Of a stretch of 64,000 nt of DNA, positions 34,200-43,660 are shown piece after piece. The stretch's first letter is position 1. Each line of letters begins with the position of its first letter. This stretch comes from Hyaloscypha bicolor E (lineage: Eukaryota; Ascomycota; Leotiomycetes; Helotiales; Hyaloscyphaceae): assembly GCF_002865645.1 (NCBI RefSeq), contig NW_020194638.1:1357974-1421973 (forward strand), written 5' to 3'. The position numbers and the translations under genes are program-made. The notes beneath the pieces are model-generated. The model was not told where the DNA came from and made no database searches. It saw only the letters and a program-made list of their open reading frames with translations.

Positions 34200-34574
34200 C
34201 TAGTCAACCATATCAGCTCCCATTATCAGTCCCACGATAAGCATAGCGACTGAGCGTTGCATCCATAAGGCTGTTCCCCTCAGTTCTTCATGGTCTGGGC
34301 ATCCTCTATACTCCACACGCGACGGATCACGTGGGCGGTAGGAGTGACTTGGGGGGTGCTGATGTCTCTGCTGAACCTTTGCCATCTCTATGGATGCGAA
34401 GCTCAAGTTGGATGAAGTTGCATTTTCTGGGACATGCTCGTGGACCACTTTGGGAGCATTTTCTTCGGAATGGCGATGGCGATGGCCGTGCAACGAAGCC
34501 GCTGAGGCGAAGTTGATATTTGTGAGAGAAAGGAGCAAAAAAGGAAGTCCCAGGTACTTGTTGAGGAACTTCAT
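34200..34574 (-). CDS. small His-rich secreted protein with C-terminal hydrophobic tail (SSP-e)
   Basis: Single exon, 124 aa from MKFLNKYLGLPFLLLSL (signal peptide to about ASA, residue 25). The mature part opens with HGHRHRHSEE, a His-rich metal-binding-like stretch, and has further His in EHVPEN and QRHQHPPSHSY. Two N-glycosylation sites (NATS, NLSF) follow. The end CPDHEELRGTALWMQRSVAM leads into a hydrophobic tail LIVGLIMGADMVD, compatible with a GPI signal, though the two Asp near the end are unusual. The His pattern could bind zinc or copper (inference). An upstream in-frame Met would add 14 residues that spoil the signal peptide. Confidence 0.6.
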   Translation of the reverse strand: MKFLNKYLGLPFLLLSLTNINFASAASLHGHRHRHSEENAPKVVHEHVPENATSSNLSFASIEMAKVQQRHQHPPSHSYRPRDPSRVEYRGCPDHEELRGTALWMQRSVAMLIVGLIMGADMVD

Positions 34575-35365
34575 CTTAAAGAAACGTTTAAGTGGAGTAA
34601 TGGGGTTAACTTCCAAAGCTCTGAGAGTTGTTTAACGTTTTGGAAGTGCAAAATACTACGATGAACTTCACGAAAGAGGGGATTTATAGCCCAAAATTCT
34701 GGGAGCATGAGCATGACTGTTGCTACGAATTCAAGAAGGATAAAGAACGTTGTTTTATGTCCGCTGGTTCATATTTGGATATCTGAACATGAAGTGAACC
34801 AAAACATACGTTGTGGGTAGGTGCTGTTCGACCCCTGAATCATCTTCTCGCTAAGCAACAGGCTTTTCAATCACTGGCGCCAAGCTGCCAGACTCATCTG
34901 AAACCTTCAAAGTGCCTTGCTTGTCTGACTTGATGTTTCAAACCGAAGAGAAAGTACGGTTCTCTGATCCATGTACGTGAGACCCATCTGTACATCTAAA
35001 ACTCCCTTGAATATCTTACCAGTCATTCAGTCACGTGAGTGGGGTAGCGGAGAATCTGGATGCCTGGCGCAAGCTCTGTATTGCCTGAATATTTTTGAAT
35101 GTCTCGAGTCGGTGAGTCCTTCGACATTCTCCCAATTCATTCACTTGCAGCGACACTTGAGAGCCGAAGAATTACCCTTCGGTGTAACCAACTTTTGTTC
35201 TTCAGATTGTTATGAGTTCTAAACCCTCTCTGGCGCCTAAATCGGATTCATCATGATTGACCTCGCCCATCTACGTCATTGCTAATTGATTGTTCACGGC
35301 CGGTTCGGCTCCATTCTTGCCATTCTCCCAAACACTCTCCTTTGTTGCCACTTTCGATCACAAGT
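34575..35365. other. divergent promoter region
   Basis: Separates the His-rich small gene (-) from the PXB gene (+). No gene recognised. GGGGATTTATAGCCC near 34678 gives a TATA-like site for the minus-strand gene. Confidence 0.4.
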
Positions 35366-37612
35366 ATGGAGAAAAATGAGGAGAGGAAAACCTTGTCGCC
35401 TGCCCAGTCGGCCGCCCTTTTTGATCTTCTCTCTCACCACAATGTTTACTCAGAGATCCGCGACTTTAGGATACCCGGAAGCCTCAAGCATTATGGACCC
35501 CCTTTTCAAGTCGAGGAGGAAAAGCCGTCAACCTCGCCGGCGCTCCAAGGATTGGTGTCAAAGTTTCTCCTGAACCTACCCGGTCTGAAGGATGTGCCGG
35601 AGGAATTCTGGAAAGTTCAACTTCACGACATCATCGAAGGACTGGAGCGTGCCAACCTGAGCGAGAGCTACGATAAGGGCATTATTGGAACTCGAAAAAC
35701 AGTGGCGACTGCAATATCAGCCTTGATTGAATATCCAGTAAGGGGGACTTCAGGAGGATTTTCAAAGGTTCAGGATCCAGATCCCAAGTACGATCTGTCC
35801 AAACCCGAGGATCTCTCAAAAGCTTTCCGGAATCTCATGGACGCCTCAATATATGGTACCGCTCTGGGTGACCTCGTTGCGAAGGTGGCGCAAACTGACA
35901 AACTCGCTGATCATGAGCCCCTCATACAAGCCGCTCATGAATTTGTGCTTGTGAAGTGAGCTCCTGTCAGCGTTCTCGTCTGAGGATGTCCCGAAAACGT
36001 GCTGATCTGAGCAGTATTGCATCTTTCATGCACTATGCGCTCATATTGTCACCGAAAGGACAATATTTGCTCAAACTTGTGGGCAACGTGAACAGACTCG
36101 TTCCGTATGTGGTCATCCGACAGACCCTTAAAATTGGCAATGTTGCAACCATGATCAGCGCGATGATGAAAGTTGTCCTTGCCAAGATGAGTGTTTCGAC
36201 GATCACGAACTGGATGGGGCTGACTTCGGGCGAAGATCAAGGAATGAATTTGATGCAATCGTAAGTGCTTGGATATCTAGCCCAAGATAACCCGTTAACT
36301 ATTGCAGAATCATCTCCACAGTATTACATTGGGACAACAGAGACTTGGAGAGCCGGGCGTCGAAGATTGAGAGTGACAAGACCGCGGCTTTGAGCAAGGA
36401 TCAGCTCCGTTGTCTGAAAGAATATGTGGACAAATCTCGAGAAGAACAAGATGAAATACGCCATCAGAGCCGTGAGTGAATCCTGCTTCATTCCGGTACA
36501 ACCATTAAAGCCCAGCAGAACAAACCTCTATTTCAATCGTCATTTCCATCCTTGCTTTCTCATCACTACCTACAGACCTCTCTGAAGCAACACACACCCT
36601 GGCACTCGAGTATCTCAATGTTCAGCTCTCCATCCGAGACCGAAAGCAGCTCATCCAGTCCCTCTGCCACAGTAGTCCAGACCACGTCACAACTACTGTC
36701 CGTGTTGCCGTTTCCGCATACGAGCCCGTGATCCGAAATGTCCACAAAGCTGTGGATCTTTCTGATACGGTGTCCGACTTCGAAGCCTTTCTTGGGGATA
36801 TGCTGAAAATATCGAAAATTCAAGACGAGACATCAATTCCGACGGTAGGAGATTTTGTGGCGCTGCTAAAGAAGCATCAATATTCTTGCCATAAATTCCT
36901 CCACCAGGTTTGCAAGAATGGAAAAGAACTAACAGGATGGTACCTTGAATGGGCAAAGGAGGCAGCTTCACATTTTCGACGGGAAACAGATCATTCCGAT
37001 GCGAAGATCCGGGACGCAGGCGACTTGACTGCACCCTTGAACGACCTTTTTTCTAAGCTTTCAGCAGAACAGCAAAACAGAATCCTTCCAATACTGGACC
37101 GGCAGATTAAATACATAGACGAAATGCACGCATCATCACATAAACGACTAGAAGCCGTTCTCACCTCCCCACCTTCAAAGAATCCAATAATCGCAAAGAT
37201 CATTGCATCCTCCGCCAACTCAAGATCGTCGAGTCGCTCCTCGTCTCCGGCTCCCAGCGAGAAAGGAACACAAACTCCGAAAATTTCACCATCTAGACCT
37301 TCATCAGATCCTGGGCCTGGTGCTTATTTATCACGTTGGCAGGACCTGTTGGATAATACGCCCATTACCCCTCTCTCGCCATCTGGGAAGGTTGAGAAAG
37401 CAATTGGCAAGGCGGTGGTGAAAGGTAGCACAAAGGACGTAGATGGCGAGCAATTGGTTGAAGTGCCGGATGGGAAGACTGGCGCTGAGAAAGTTCGAGA
37501 GCGGGTGAGTGGAGAAGGGAGCACAGGCGGTAAGCCGGACGTCAGGACTGTAGTTGAGGCAATGGGTCAGGATTTCAGGGCATTGTTGGCAGCCCGAGGA
37601 GTTTACTGGTAA
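35366..37612 (+). CDS. PXB / DUF3818 domain protein, four exons, no PX domain seen
   Basis: Exons: 35366-35955, 36015-36260, 36308-36471, 36576-37612, giving 678 aa. The N-terminus (LSPAQSAALFDLLSHHNVYS, then PGSLKHYGPPF) matches the PX-associated PXB domain; the remainder (FMHYALILSPKGQYLLKL, LEYLNVQLSIRDRKQLI, YLEWAKEAASHFRR) matches the DUF3818 region. In fungi these belong to a large lipid-binding protein type like yeast Ypr097w, which usually also has a PX domain; I see none here. The C-tail is Ser/Pro-rich and charged, likely disordered. For the third intron I used the acceptor at 36575; an acceptor near 36510 also keeps frame but would insert a hydrophobic stretch unlike the surroundings. 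Likely a peripheral membrane or vesicle-trafficking role. Confidence 0.8.
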
Positions 37613-38295
37613 CGAGTAAGAAAACGAATACAACCGTACGTATATGAGTTTGGAAGGTTTGTACGACCATGTACTCTGCAGTGGCAGATCACAAGAATTC
37701 AAGCGAGTACTTGCAACGATAGAACTTGCCACTGGGTGTAAGATGTTCAAACTTTCGAAGGAAAAGGCTCCCGCAATTATGCGGCGGTTAAGGGAATTAC
37801 CTCCGTCCGCTTCCACCTTCACTTGCGTATGATGGCAACAAAGACAAGAGCATTGTCGCCTCCGCCAGGTCAGTAGTCTAGGTTTTGGTCCTTCATCTTG
37901 TTAGTTAGATCCTATCATAGGTTCAATTATGTAGGGGCGTCCTATTAGCAGCTTCTCAAGTGCCGAGACTAGCAAAAGTGACGCAAGCTGGAGGCATTTC
38001 TAGGTTGGAGTTTTCACAAGGAGAATCTTTTCCCCAAGAAGGATTCAAATTCCAAAGCCACATTATTGTTCATTTTTCAGCAATTTTAGTCTTCATTTCA
38101 CACTTCATCGCCAGTCAACATGACAGCCACGAAAAAAAATACCCACCGCCAAGACGGGAGCTCCCATCAACCACCAGCTTCCCTACAGGAGCCATCGCGA
38201 AGGACGGAGATATCTCCCCGAACGCCCAAACTCCCTCACCACACCCAAAGAAATACTCGCCAAGCACAAAGGCCCCCTTTGTAGCCATCTCTCAG
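37613..38295. other. intergenic; possible 5' remains of the decarboxylase pseudogene
   Basis: A 62-codon frame at 37644-37832 has no recognised features. A frame from 38120 opens MTATKKNTHRQDGSSHQPPA and stops after about 55 codons; it could be the former N-terminal extension of the broken decarboxylase that follows. Confidence 0.4.
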
Positions 38296-39380
38296 CGATG
38301 TTGAGAAAAGTCCAGGATTACATCCATATGTTGCAGCTTTCCAACTACATCCTCACCACGGTACCTAAATTCAACGAGCCAGAAATGGTCGGTTTGCCGA
38401 TTAAGGCAATCTTGGATGCACGCATGGGAACCAAGAGCGGGAATACAGCATTTTTGTACCAAAAGGTGAAAACGATATTCAAGAAGATGCTAAATGAATA
38501 GGCGCGTTTCCTCCGCTCCTCGGACTCGACGTCTGTCATGAACGACAAGAAAGACGGCTGGTTCAATCCCCACGCTTTAGAAGCGATGAGACATGCCTCT
38601 CGTAGATTAGAGAAGTGGAACTTCGGGGACGATTATATCTGTGATCCAAATGCTCCGCATTATGGCTTCACGTCCTGGGATGGCTTCTTCATCCGGCGGT
38701 CCAAGGAGGGTATCCGCCATGTTACGTGTCAAGATGATAATGCCATCGTGAATGCGTGTGGAGGTGCTCCCTACGCGATCTCAAATCACGTTAAGGCTCT
38801 GGATAAGTTCTGGCTTAAGGAGCAGCCTTACAGTCTCAAGTGTATGTCTAACCACGGCCCCTAGCTATAAATTTCGCCGGTGGGGGTGGTGTATCAGAAT
38901 TTCCTTTCAGCGACTTCTTATCACCGGTGGCATGCACCAGTCTCTGGGGAGATCGCGAAGACCGCCATTGCACCGGGGACATATTTCTCGGAGAGCCAGG
39001 TGTATGATTGGCCACATTTGGATCCAGATGGCCCAGATTCATCGCAGGGATACATAGCTGCTATCGCTACCACAGTAGAGCCGTCGTTTTCATTAACCAG
39101 AAGATCGGGTTGATGTGCGTTATGTTTATTGGAAAGCCAGAAATCAGTACGTGTGATATTCGAGTTTATGAGGACAGCACGTCACGAAGGGGGACGAGGT
39201 TGGGATGTTTCATTTTGGTGGCTTGACGTGTTGCTTGGTGTTCAGGCAGAGGTGAAATTGGAGTTGATTTGCATGGGCAGGAGAATAAGACTGGCATTAA
39301 GGTGGAAAATATTCAGCTGAATAAGAGATTGGCTACTGCCTCTTGGAAGGTAAGGAGAAGGGCGTTTGAAAGATTTTGGG
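38296..39380 (+). pseudogene. broken phosphatidylserine decarboxylase-family gene
   Basis: Strong protein similarity survives in three frames. Pieces: PEMVGLPIKAILD to KTIFKKMLNE (stop TAG at 38499-38501 where the family has Trp); ARFLRSSDSTSVMNDKKDGW, WDGFFIRRSKEGIR, IVNACGGAPYAI (to about 38840); after a frame change VYQNFLSATSYHRWHAPVSG and QGYIAAIATTVEPSF; then, after another, GLMCVMFIGKPEISTCDIRV, and again GMFHFGGLTCCLVFR and GVDLHGQENKT. The self-cleaving GS(T/S) site, where the pyruvoyl serine forms, reads GGLT: TTG at 39223-39225 instead of a Ser codon. Several lesions are G-to-A or C-to-T type, as RIP would make; others are indels. The gene cannot give a working enzyme. Confidence 0.85.
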
Positions 39381-39608
39381 AGTGTTGATGCCAACTTAAA
39401 AGTCCTGATCTTCACTGGTACATCCTAGGTGATTTGCATTTGCATTTCCAGATAGGTTTTTGAACATTCAGAACGTCGAGGACTTGAAAGTTCTAGTCTG
39501 CATATTTACATTCTTGCTGATGTGCATCTGAATATCCCTGTCCTTTCTTCAACATTCGGAACCTCGAGAACATGAAAGTCCAGAACAGCTCTTGTACATT
39601 GAGAGCCC
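39381..39608. other. short spacer
   Basis: Contains two similar stretches (GAACATTCAGAACGTCGAGG near 39462 and a related one near 39549), a small diverged direct repeat. No gene. Confidence 0.4.
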
Positions 39609-40289
39609 CTAACTATCTCCAGGTTTCGTCTTGATCGCACCCCTGCCGAGGTGGACCCACAATGGATTGAGGACTGCTCGAAGGCGGCCGATCGGGTTGT
39701 CAATAGTATTGACGAGATGCAGATACCAAATCCCAAGGTGACCCGTAACTATGACAACATCGACGGCACGGGAGAGCCACAGAGGTTGAAGAGACTGTCC
39801 ATTCGAAAGCATGCTTTGTCCAACTCCCAAGGAGATCGAGGCCAAGCATGCGAAGAAGTAAAGCTTTGCCTTCTCTGGCTTTCTGTCGGCAGAATGGACG
39901 AATGCGATGATCGGGAGGATGAAGATCCAGCTACTCATGGTTGAAACTCCTGGCAAATGACCGCTTGAAGAGCCTTGGTTTGCGAGACCATTGTGGATGA
40001 AACACTTGATGGCTATTGCAGCGGGAAGGAATGGAATCAGGACCGCCATAGCCACTTCCAATCCCCAGAAGGCCAGGTTGATGATGACAAACACCCAGAG
40101 CATCAGGAGGACTTGGACCAATTTGCTGACGGGAGGCGCAAGGCCACCTCTGCGTGACGTGTTTTCACTCATCTGGCCCCTTGGAAGAGGTTGGAATCTC
40201 GGACCTCTATATGCAAGCGCAGTTGGTAGAAGTGAGACGAGCGCTAGAATCAGAACCACCAGCCTGGAGATTGCAAATGCAAATGCCAT
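39609..40289 (-). CDS. signal-peptide multi-pass membrane protein of unknown family
   Basis: Single exon, 226 aa. N-terminal hydrophobic segment MAFAFAISRLVVLILALVSL ending PTALA (signal peptide or first helix), then a short polar loop with NTS glycosylation site. About four further helices follow: LVQVLLMLWVFVIINLAFWG, VLIPFLPAAIAIKCF, WIFILPIIAFVH, and helices around LYFFACLASISLGVG and VVIVTGHLGIWYL. The tail is basic (RAVLNPLWVHLGRGAIKTK). I do not recognise the family. It is the largest member of the row of minus-strand secretory-route genes here. A 3' intron is possible but not needed. Confidence 0.6.
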   Translation of the reverse strand: MAFAFAISRLVVLILALVSLLPTALAYRGPRFQPLPRGQMSENTSRRGGLAPPVSKLVQVLLMLWVFVIINLAFWGLEVAMAVLIPFLPAAIAIKCFIHNGLANQGSSSGHLPGVSTMSSWIFILPIIAFVHSADRKPEKAKLYFFACLASISLGVGQSMLSNGQSLQPLWLSRAVDVVIVTGHLGIWYLHLVNTIDNPIGRLRAVLNPLWVHLGRGAIKTKPGDS

Positions 40290-41318
40290 GGTGGGTAGAG
40301 GGGAGGAGGTTGTCGAGTTCGTTGTTCTACAAGAATTGGTCGATTCTGATAGGGGTGGCCTCGAAGCTCTTTTGTTTGTTATTCAGAAGGTGTTCTGTAG
40401 AATGTGATTCGGTGTAGAGCGTGTTTTTTGATATTGATCAAGCCATCTCTGAACTTGGATGAGTAACACAGATCGATGAAGGAAAAAAAAAAAAAGCATG
40501 ACAAATTACCCAGCTCCGTGGTCGGTCATAATTGCTGTCAATCATGCGGGTTATAGCGGTGAATCATTCATGTTGAAGGGAGTGAGCTGTCCGAGCCGGT
40601 TTCGACACAACAGTGACTGAAGTGTCCGAGACGGCGTCGACACAATAGGGAGTGAGCTTTTGAGATGGTGTTGACACAAAAGTTAGTGGATTTCCGAGAC
40701 GGCGTTGACCCAACAAAGATTGGATTGTCCAAGAGGGTGTTGGTACAATAGTGAGTGAGCTTCTGAGACGATGTCGATACAAATTTGAGTGGGTTGTCAA
40801 AGACGCTATCGACATAAAAGTACATAATCGTTCATCTTCACAAGAACTCATTGACTGAGTTCCATTTCAATCAGACTGCCATCTCCTCGCTTGATAGTTC
40901 TCAATCTCTCAGATAAAGGAGTATCATAATTTCCAAGACAAGTAACCTTGGTCATGCGTGACTGCCAACCCAAGCTCGCACAGGATATATTGGGAGACTC
41001 CGATTCAAGGTCTTGCAAACTCCTTCACATGAACACTAGCACCTTTGACCTTGTTTTTATTGTCGATGATAGATTTCTGAGGTTTTGAAAGGCTGAGGTG
41101 ATGAAAGTCGAGTTTGTTGCCATTCAGACAAGCTGAACATTCAAAAGCTGAAGTCTTTTCTGAATAATGGCTCGGCATGGTTTAAGTGGACCCGGATGCG
41201 ATTGACAAGTACTCTAAAGTGTTCCTAATGTTGCACCGCACACAGATCAACGCCACCGAGGACCTGCAGATTTCAAGGTATCCTTGGCGACATATACATG
41301 GGGGTACATATCGGGCGC
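40290..41318. other. intergenic with a minisatellite
   Basis: Upstream part of the membrane-protein gene, an A13 run near 40482, the 34/35-bp tandem repeat at 40573-40817 (separate entry), then about 500 bp without a supported gene. Confidence 0.45.
40573..40817. repeat. diverged 34/35-bp tandem repeat, about seven copies
   Basis: Each unit holds a version of GTCCGAGACGGCGTYGACAC followed by AA and an AGTGAG(C/T)-type spacer. The GACACAA-like anchor ends at 40610, 40645, 40679, 40713, 40748, 40782 and 40817, a step of 34 or 35 bp. Copies differ mostly by transitions. On the minus strand the repeat leaves an 85-95 codon open frame with period about 11-12 residues (TPSRKSTNFCVNT-like), but there is no signal peptide or composition that supports a protein. 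Confidence 0.75.
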
Positions 41319-41588
41319 TCAAACGAGGTTCGCCAATCTCATTCCAACAGCCATCCCCACCAAGATGAAGAGGGTCGGCATCGAGGAACCCTTGGTAGTA
41401 CCAGCAGAAATGAGAACAGTGGTACAGTTCCAACATCCTCTTGTGATGTTCTCTGCAACATAGACTTGAGTGGTGTTGAAAAGCCCAAGCGACGGGGAGA
41501 GCGTAACTACAGCCACAACAAATCCAAGACCACAGGCTAAAAAGAGGAAGCAAAGGACAAGAACAACGTAATCGCGATTGAGTTTCAT
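41319..41588 (-). CDS. small two-helix secretory-route protein (SSP-f)
   Basis: Single exon, 89 aa from MKLNRDYVVLVLCFLFLACG, a long hydrophobic segment (signal anchor or signal peptide). The short middle LFNTTQVYVAENITRGCWNC has three potential N-glycosylation sites (NTT, NIT, NCT) and a CxxC pair. It ends in a hydrophobic tail (MPTLFILVGMAVGMRLANLV). Probably GPI-anchored or a small membrane protein with the glycosylated middle outside. A much longer upstream open frame exists but lacks features; a TATATATA box lies at about 41632-41639, just upstream of this start on the minus strand, and supports it. No known family. Confidence 0.55.
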   Translation of the reverse strand: MKLNRDYVVLVLCFLFLACGLGFVVAVVTLSPSLGLFNTTQVYVAENITRGCWNCTTVLISAGTTKGSSMPTLFILVGMAVGMRLANLV

Positions 41589-41828
41589 TGTGATGGAATT
41601 CTTTTGTTTCAAGCATGAGGGAGATTCACAGTATATATAGTTGGCATCGAAGAGCCGAGACATGCAAATTCCAGCTGGCATCATGGCATTGGCCGTCATC
41701 ACAAACCAAGACTTGGAACTCCCAGAAGATGACACATATGCGGATCTATTGTCTCCACTTGATGCTAAGTGGCATTGTCTGTCATAGTGTGTCGAAACGC
41801 ATTGCTCCATATCCAGTCTAACCCATTA

Positions 41829-42053
41829 TCAAACCAACGCAGCAAGAGATACGATGAGGGCTCCATAGACCGCCTCCAAGCAGCTTGAGCCTAAGATAGA
41901 GCTAGCAGAGTTGTGCGGGCAGCCCTGAGATGGACATCCATGTTTCTCTTCGAAAGTGGAGTTCGACATGGCAACCGAGGGTTCTGCAACTGGTGAGGCT
42001 GCGATGAGTGTGGCCAAGAACCAAAGTGAGAGGAGAGTGACCCGAAACTTCAT
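41829..42053 (-). CDS. small Cys-containing GPI-type surface protein (SSP-g)
   Basis: Single exon, 74 aa. Signal peptide MKFRVTLLSLWFLATLIAAS, mature part beginning PVAEPSVAMSNSTFEEK with one N-glycosylation site (NST), four cysteines (GCPSQGCPHN, GSSCLEAV has one more) and a C-terminal hydrophobic tail (YGALIVSLAALV) that ends at the last codon, as in GPI signals. The Ser-Ser just before Cys could be the anchor site. Very typical of small fungal surface or effector-like proteins; no family recognised. A 12-bp minisatellite lies 70 bp upstream in its leader/promoter. Confidence 0.62.
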   Translation of the reverse strand: MKFRVTLLSLWFLATLIAASPVAEPSVAMSNSTFEEKHGCPSQGCPHNSASSILGSSCLEAVYGALIVSLAALV

Positions 42054-42124
42054 GATGTTGAGAATGAAAGTTTGAAGAAGGAGCTTCTTCTAGGTATTAA
42101 GGAAGTAGTTGTGTTTGAAGTGTT

Positions 42125-42196
42125 GATGAAGTTTGTGATGAAGTTTGTGATGAAGTTTGTGATGAAGTTTGTGATGAAGTTTGTGATGAAGTTTGA
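42125..42196. repeat. 12-bp minisatellite, six copies
   Basis: GATGAAGTTTGT repeated at 42125, 42137, 42149, 42161, 42173 and, with one end change, 42185. Perfect copies point to recent expansion. It reads as MKFV repeats on the plus strand and HKLH on the minus strand, but lies in the 5' region of the small gene at 41829-42053 and is probably noncoding. Confidence 0.9.
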
Positions 42197-42425
42197 AGGG
42201 TTTGTGGAGGAAGCTGTAGAAGAAGATTGCGATCAAATCAGAGATTATATGCTTTGAAAGGGGTCGAATGTTTGGCCAACGCTCGAACGCCGCAAGTGCT
42301 GCCCAGTATTGAGTCATTCGATCGTGTCAAGTGACGCAATGCCGCTATTCACCAAGGAGATCAGTACCAAGAGAAAAGAGGCAACGGTGATGAAATCATC
42401 CCCAGTCGAGGCAAGTGCAACATTC

Positions 42426-42617
42426 TCAGATCGACCTTCTCTCCCCGAGGGATGCAAAAGCCCAACCATCGTCCCAACCCTCGTCCCAGGCTGGTGCGGA
42501 TTCCGATAGAAATGCTGCAAAAAGCACTGAGGCAGCCAACACCATCAAAGCTGAGAGCACGACAGCCACGCTCGTTGGGGCGCTTGTTGTTTTGAGGCGT
42601 TGTGATGGGTGATCCAT
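42426..42617 (-). CDS. possible small membrane protein (SSP-h)
   Basis: 63 codons from MDHPSQRLKTTSAPTSVAVV with one long hydrophobic segment (SVAVVLSALMVLAASVLFAAF) and an acidic, Trp-containing end (APAWDEGWDDGWAF). The next minus-strand frame downstream (to 42314) ends in another hydrophobic stretch (FITVASFLLVLISLVNSGIA), so the true gene might be longer and spliced, giving a two-helix protein like SSP-f; no clean splice pair found. Weak call. Confidence 0.35.
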   Translation of the reverse strand: MDHPSQRLKTTSAPTSVAVVLSALMVLAASVLFAAFLSESAPAWDEGWDDGWAFASLGERRSI

Positions 42618-43660
42618 GACGAGAAACTTTCCCAGAATGGGAACGGTGAGGCTTGCCGGGTCTTGATGCTTGAGTGCCGGGGCGAATGATGTCTTGAATT
42701 GCTTAGAAGTCAATAGCAGAATCATGTAAGGTACAAGAGAGTGGCTGACGATGCAGGGTTGTGGATGTTGATGCCCGAAGGTTTTACTGGAGGGAAGTGG
42801 CTCTCGGTTCGTGCCCAAGGCGGCAACTGCTCACCGACTATCTGAGCCTGATAGTTCTATTGAGGGCATCGAGTCATCGCTGTGGAAATTTAAGGTTATT
42901 TTTCAGGTAGGAAATGACGGTGAATGGAGCTTGAGTTCGCTCCTTCCCACGTCACTGACAACGTGGCGCCTGCAAACAAGAGCCTGAAGCCGCCAATGGA
43001 TTTCAGGGCGCATAAACAAATATCCAAGGTTGATTTGGGTTTTTTGGCACGTATGATCAGAAAATTATCTCAAAAAATTGTTTCAATGTGGTATTCGATG
43101 TGCTAATCTCACGTAAGTTGTCGCGAATGTTTCCAGGCTGCCCCTGTGGAAGTAAACATCACGTGACAGTGGCGACTTCAAGTAAGTCGCACTTCGCAAG
43201 GTCAATAGCAGATATTCATGTCAATGCAAGTATCTCTCATAAGTTTGAACTCCAAAATTGAAGATAGTACTTTGTTAACGCAGTTGAACCCGGTCACGAG
43301 TTACCCCGCTAGTTCAGGGGTTCGGTAAAGAGGAAGCCCGAAGCTCGAACGAGTTCGAACGAGAAATATCTCTGTCAGTTACAAGCTCGCGTTCATGTCA
43401 ACACAACAACATAGAGTGCATGATCTTTTCAAGCATATCTACTTCTGTTTAGAAACATGTGACCGTTGTTGAGAGTCAGCTTGAGGATGATATTCGTCCC
43501 ACGCCCCTCCCTATTCGAGGCGATTAACCGAAGGTCCCCTGCTGCAGCAATTGCGGTACGGGACACAGGGTTACGGAGCCCAAGATGTCCTTATAACCCA
43601 TCAAATCTCTGTTCACTTTCGAAATTTATCAATCAGACCTTCGGGGTCTTGAACACCTCA
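42618..43660. other. intergenic, no gene recognised
   Basis: About 1 kb. A long minus-strand extension of the previous frame and small plus-strand frames lack features. Near 43340 a short AGCTCGAACGAGTTCGAACG palindrome-like stretch occurs. Nothing else seen. Confidence 0.4.

Noticed and set aside
36472..36575. Shorter version of the third intron of the PXB gene (acceptor near 36510)
   Set aside because: It would insert SISIVISILAFSSLP, a hydrophobic stretch out of place in a soluble helical domain; the longer intron joins smoothly.
40564..40851. Minus-strand frames of 85-95 codons as a repeat protein
   Set aside because: Explained by the 34/35-bp minisatellite; no signal peptide, poor start context, and the unit length is not kept as a multiple of three.
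42072..42257. Plus-strand frame with MKFV repeats
   Set aside because: Produced by the 12-bp minisatellite upstream of a minus-strand gene.
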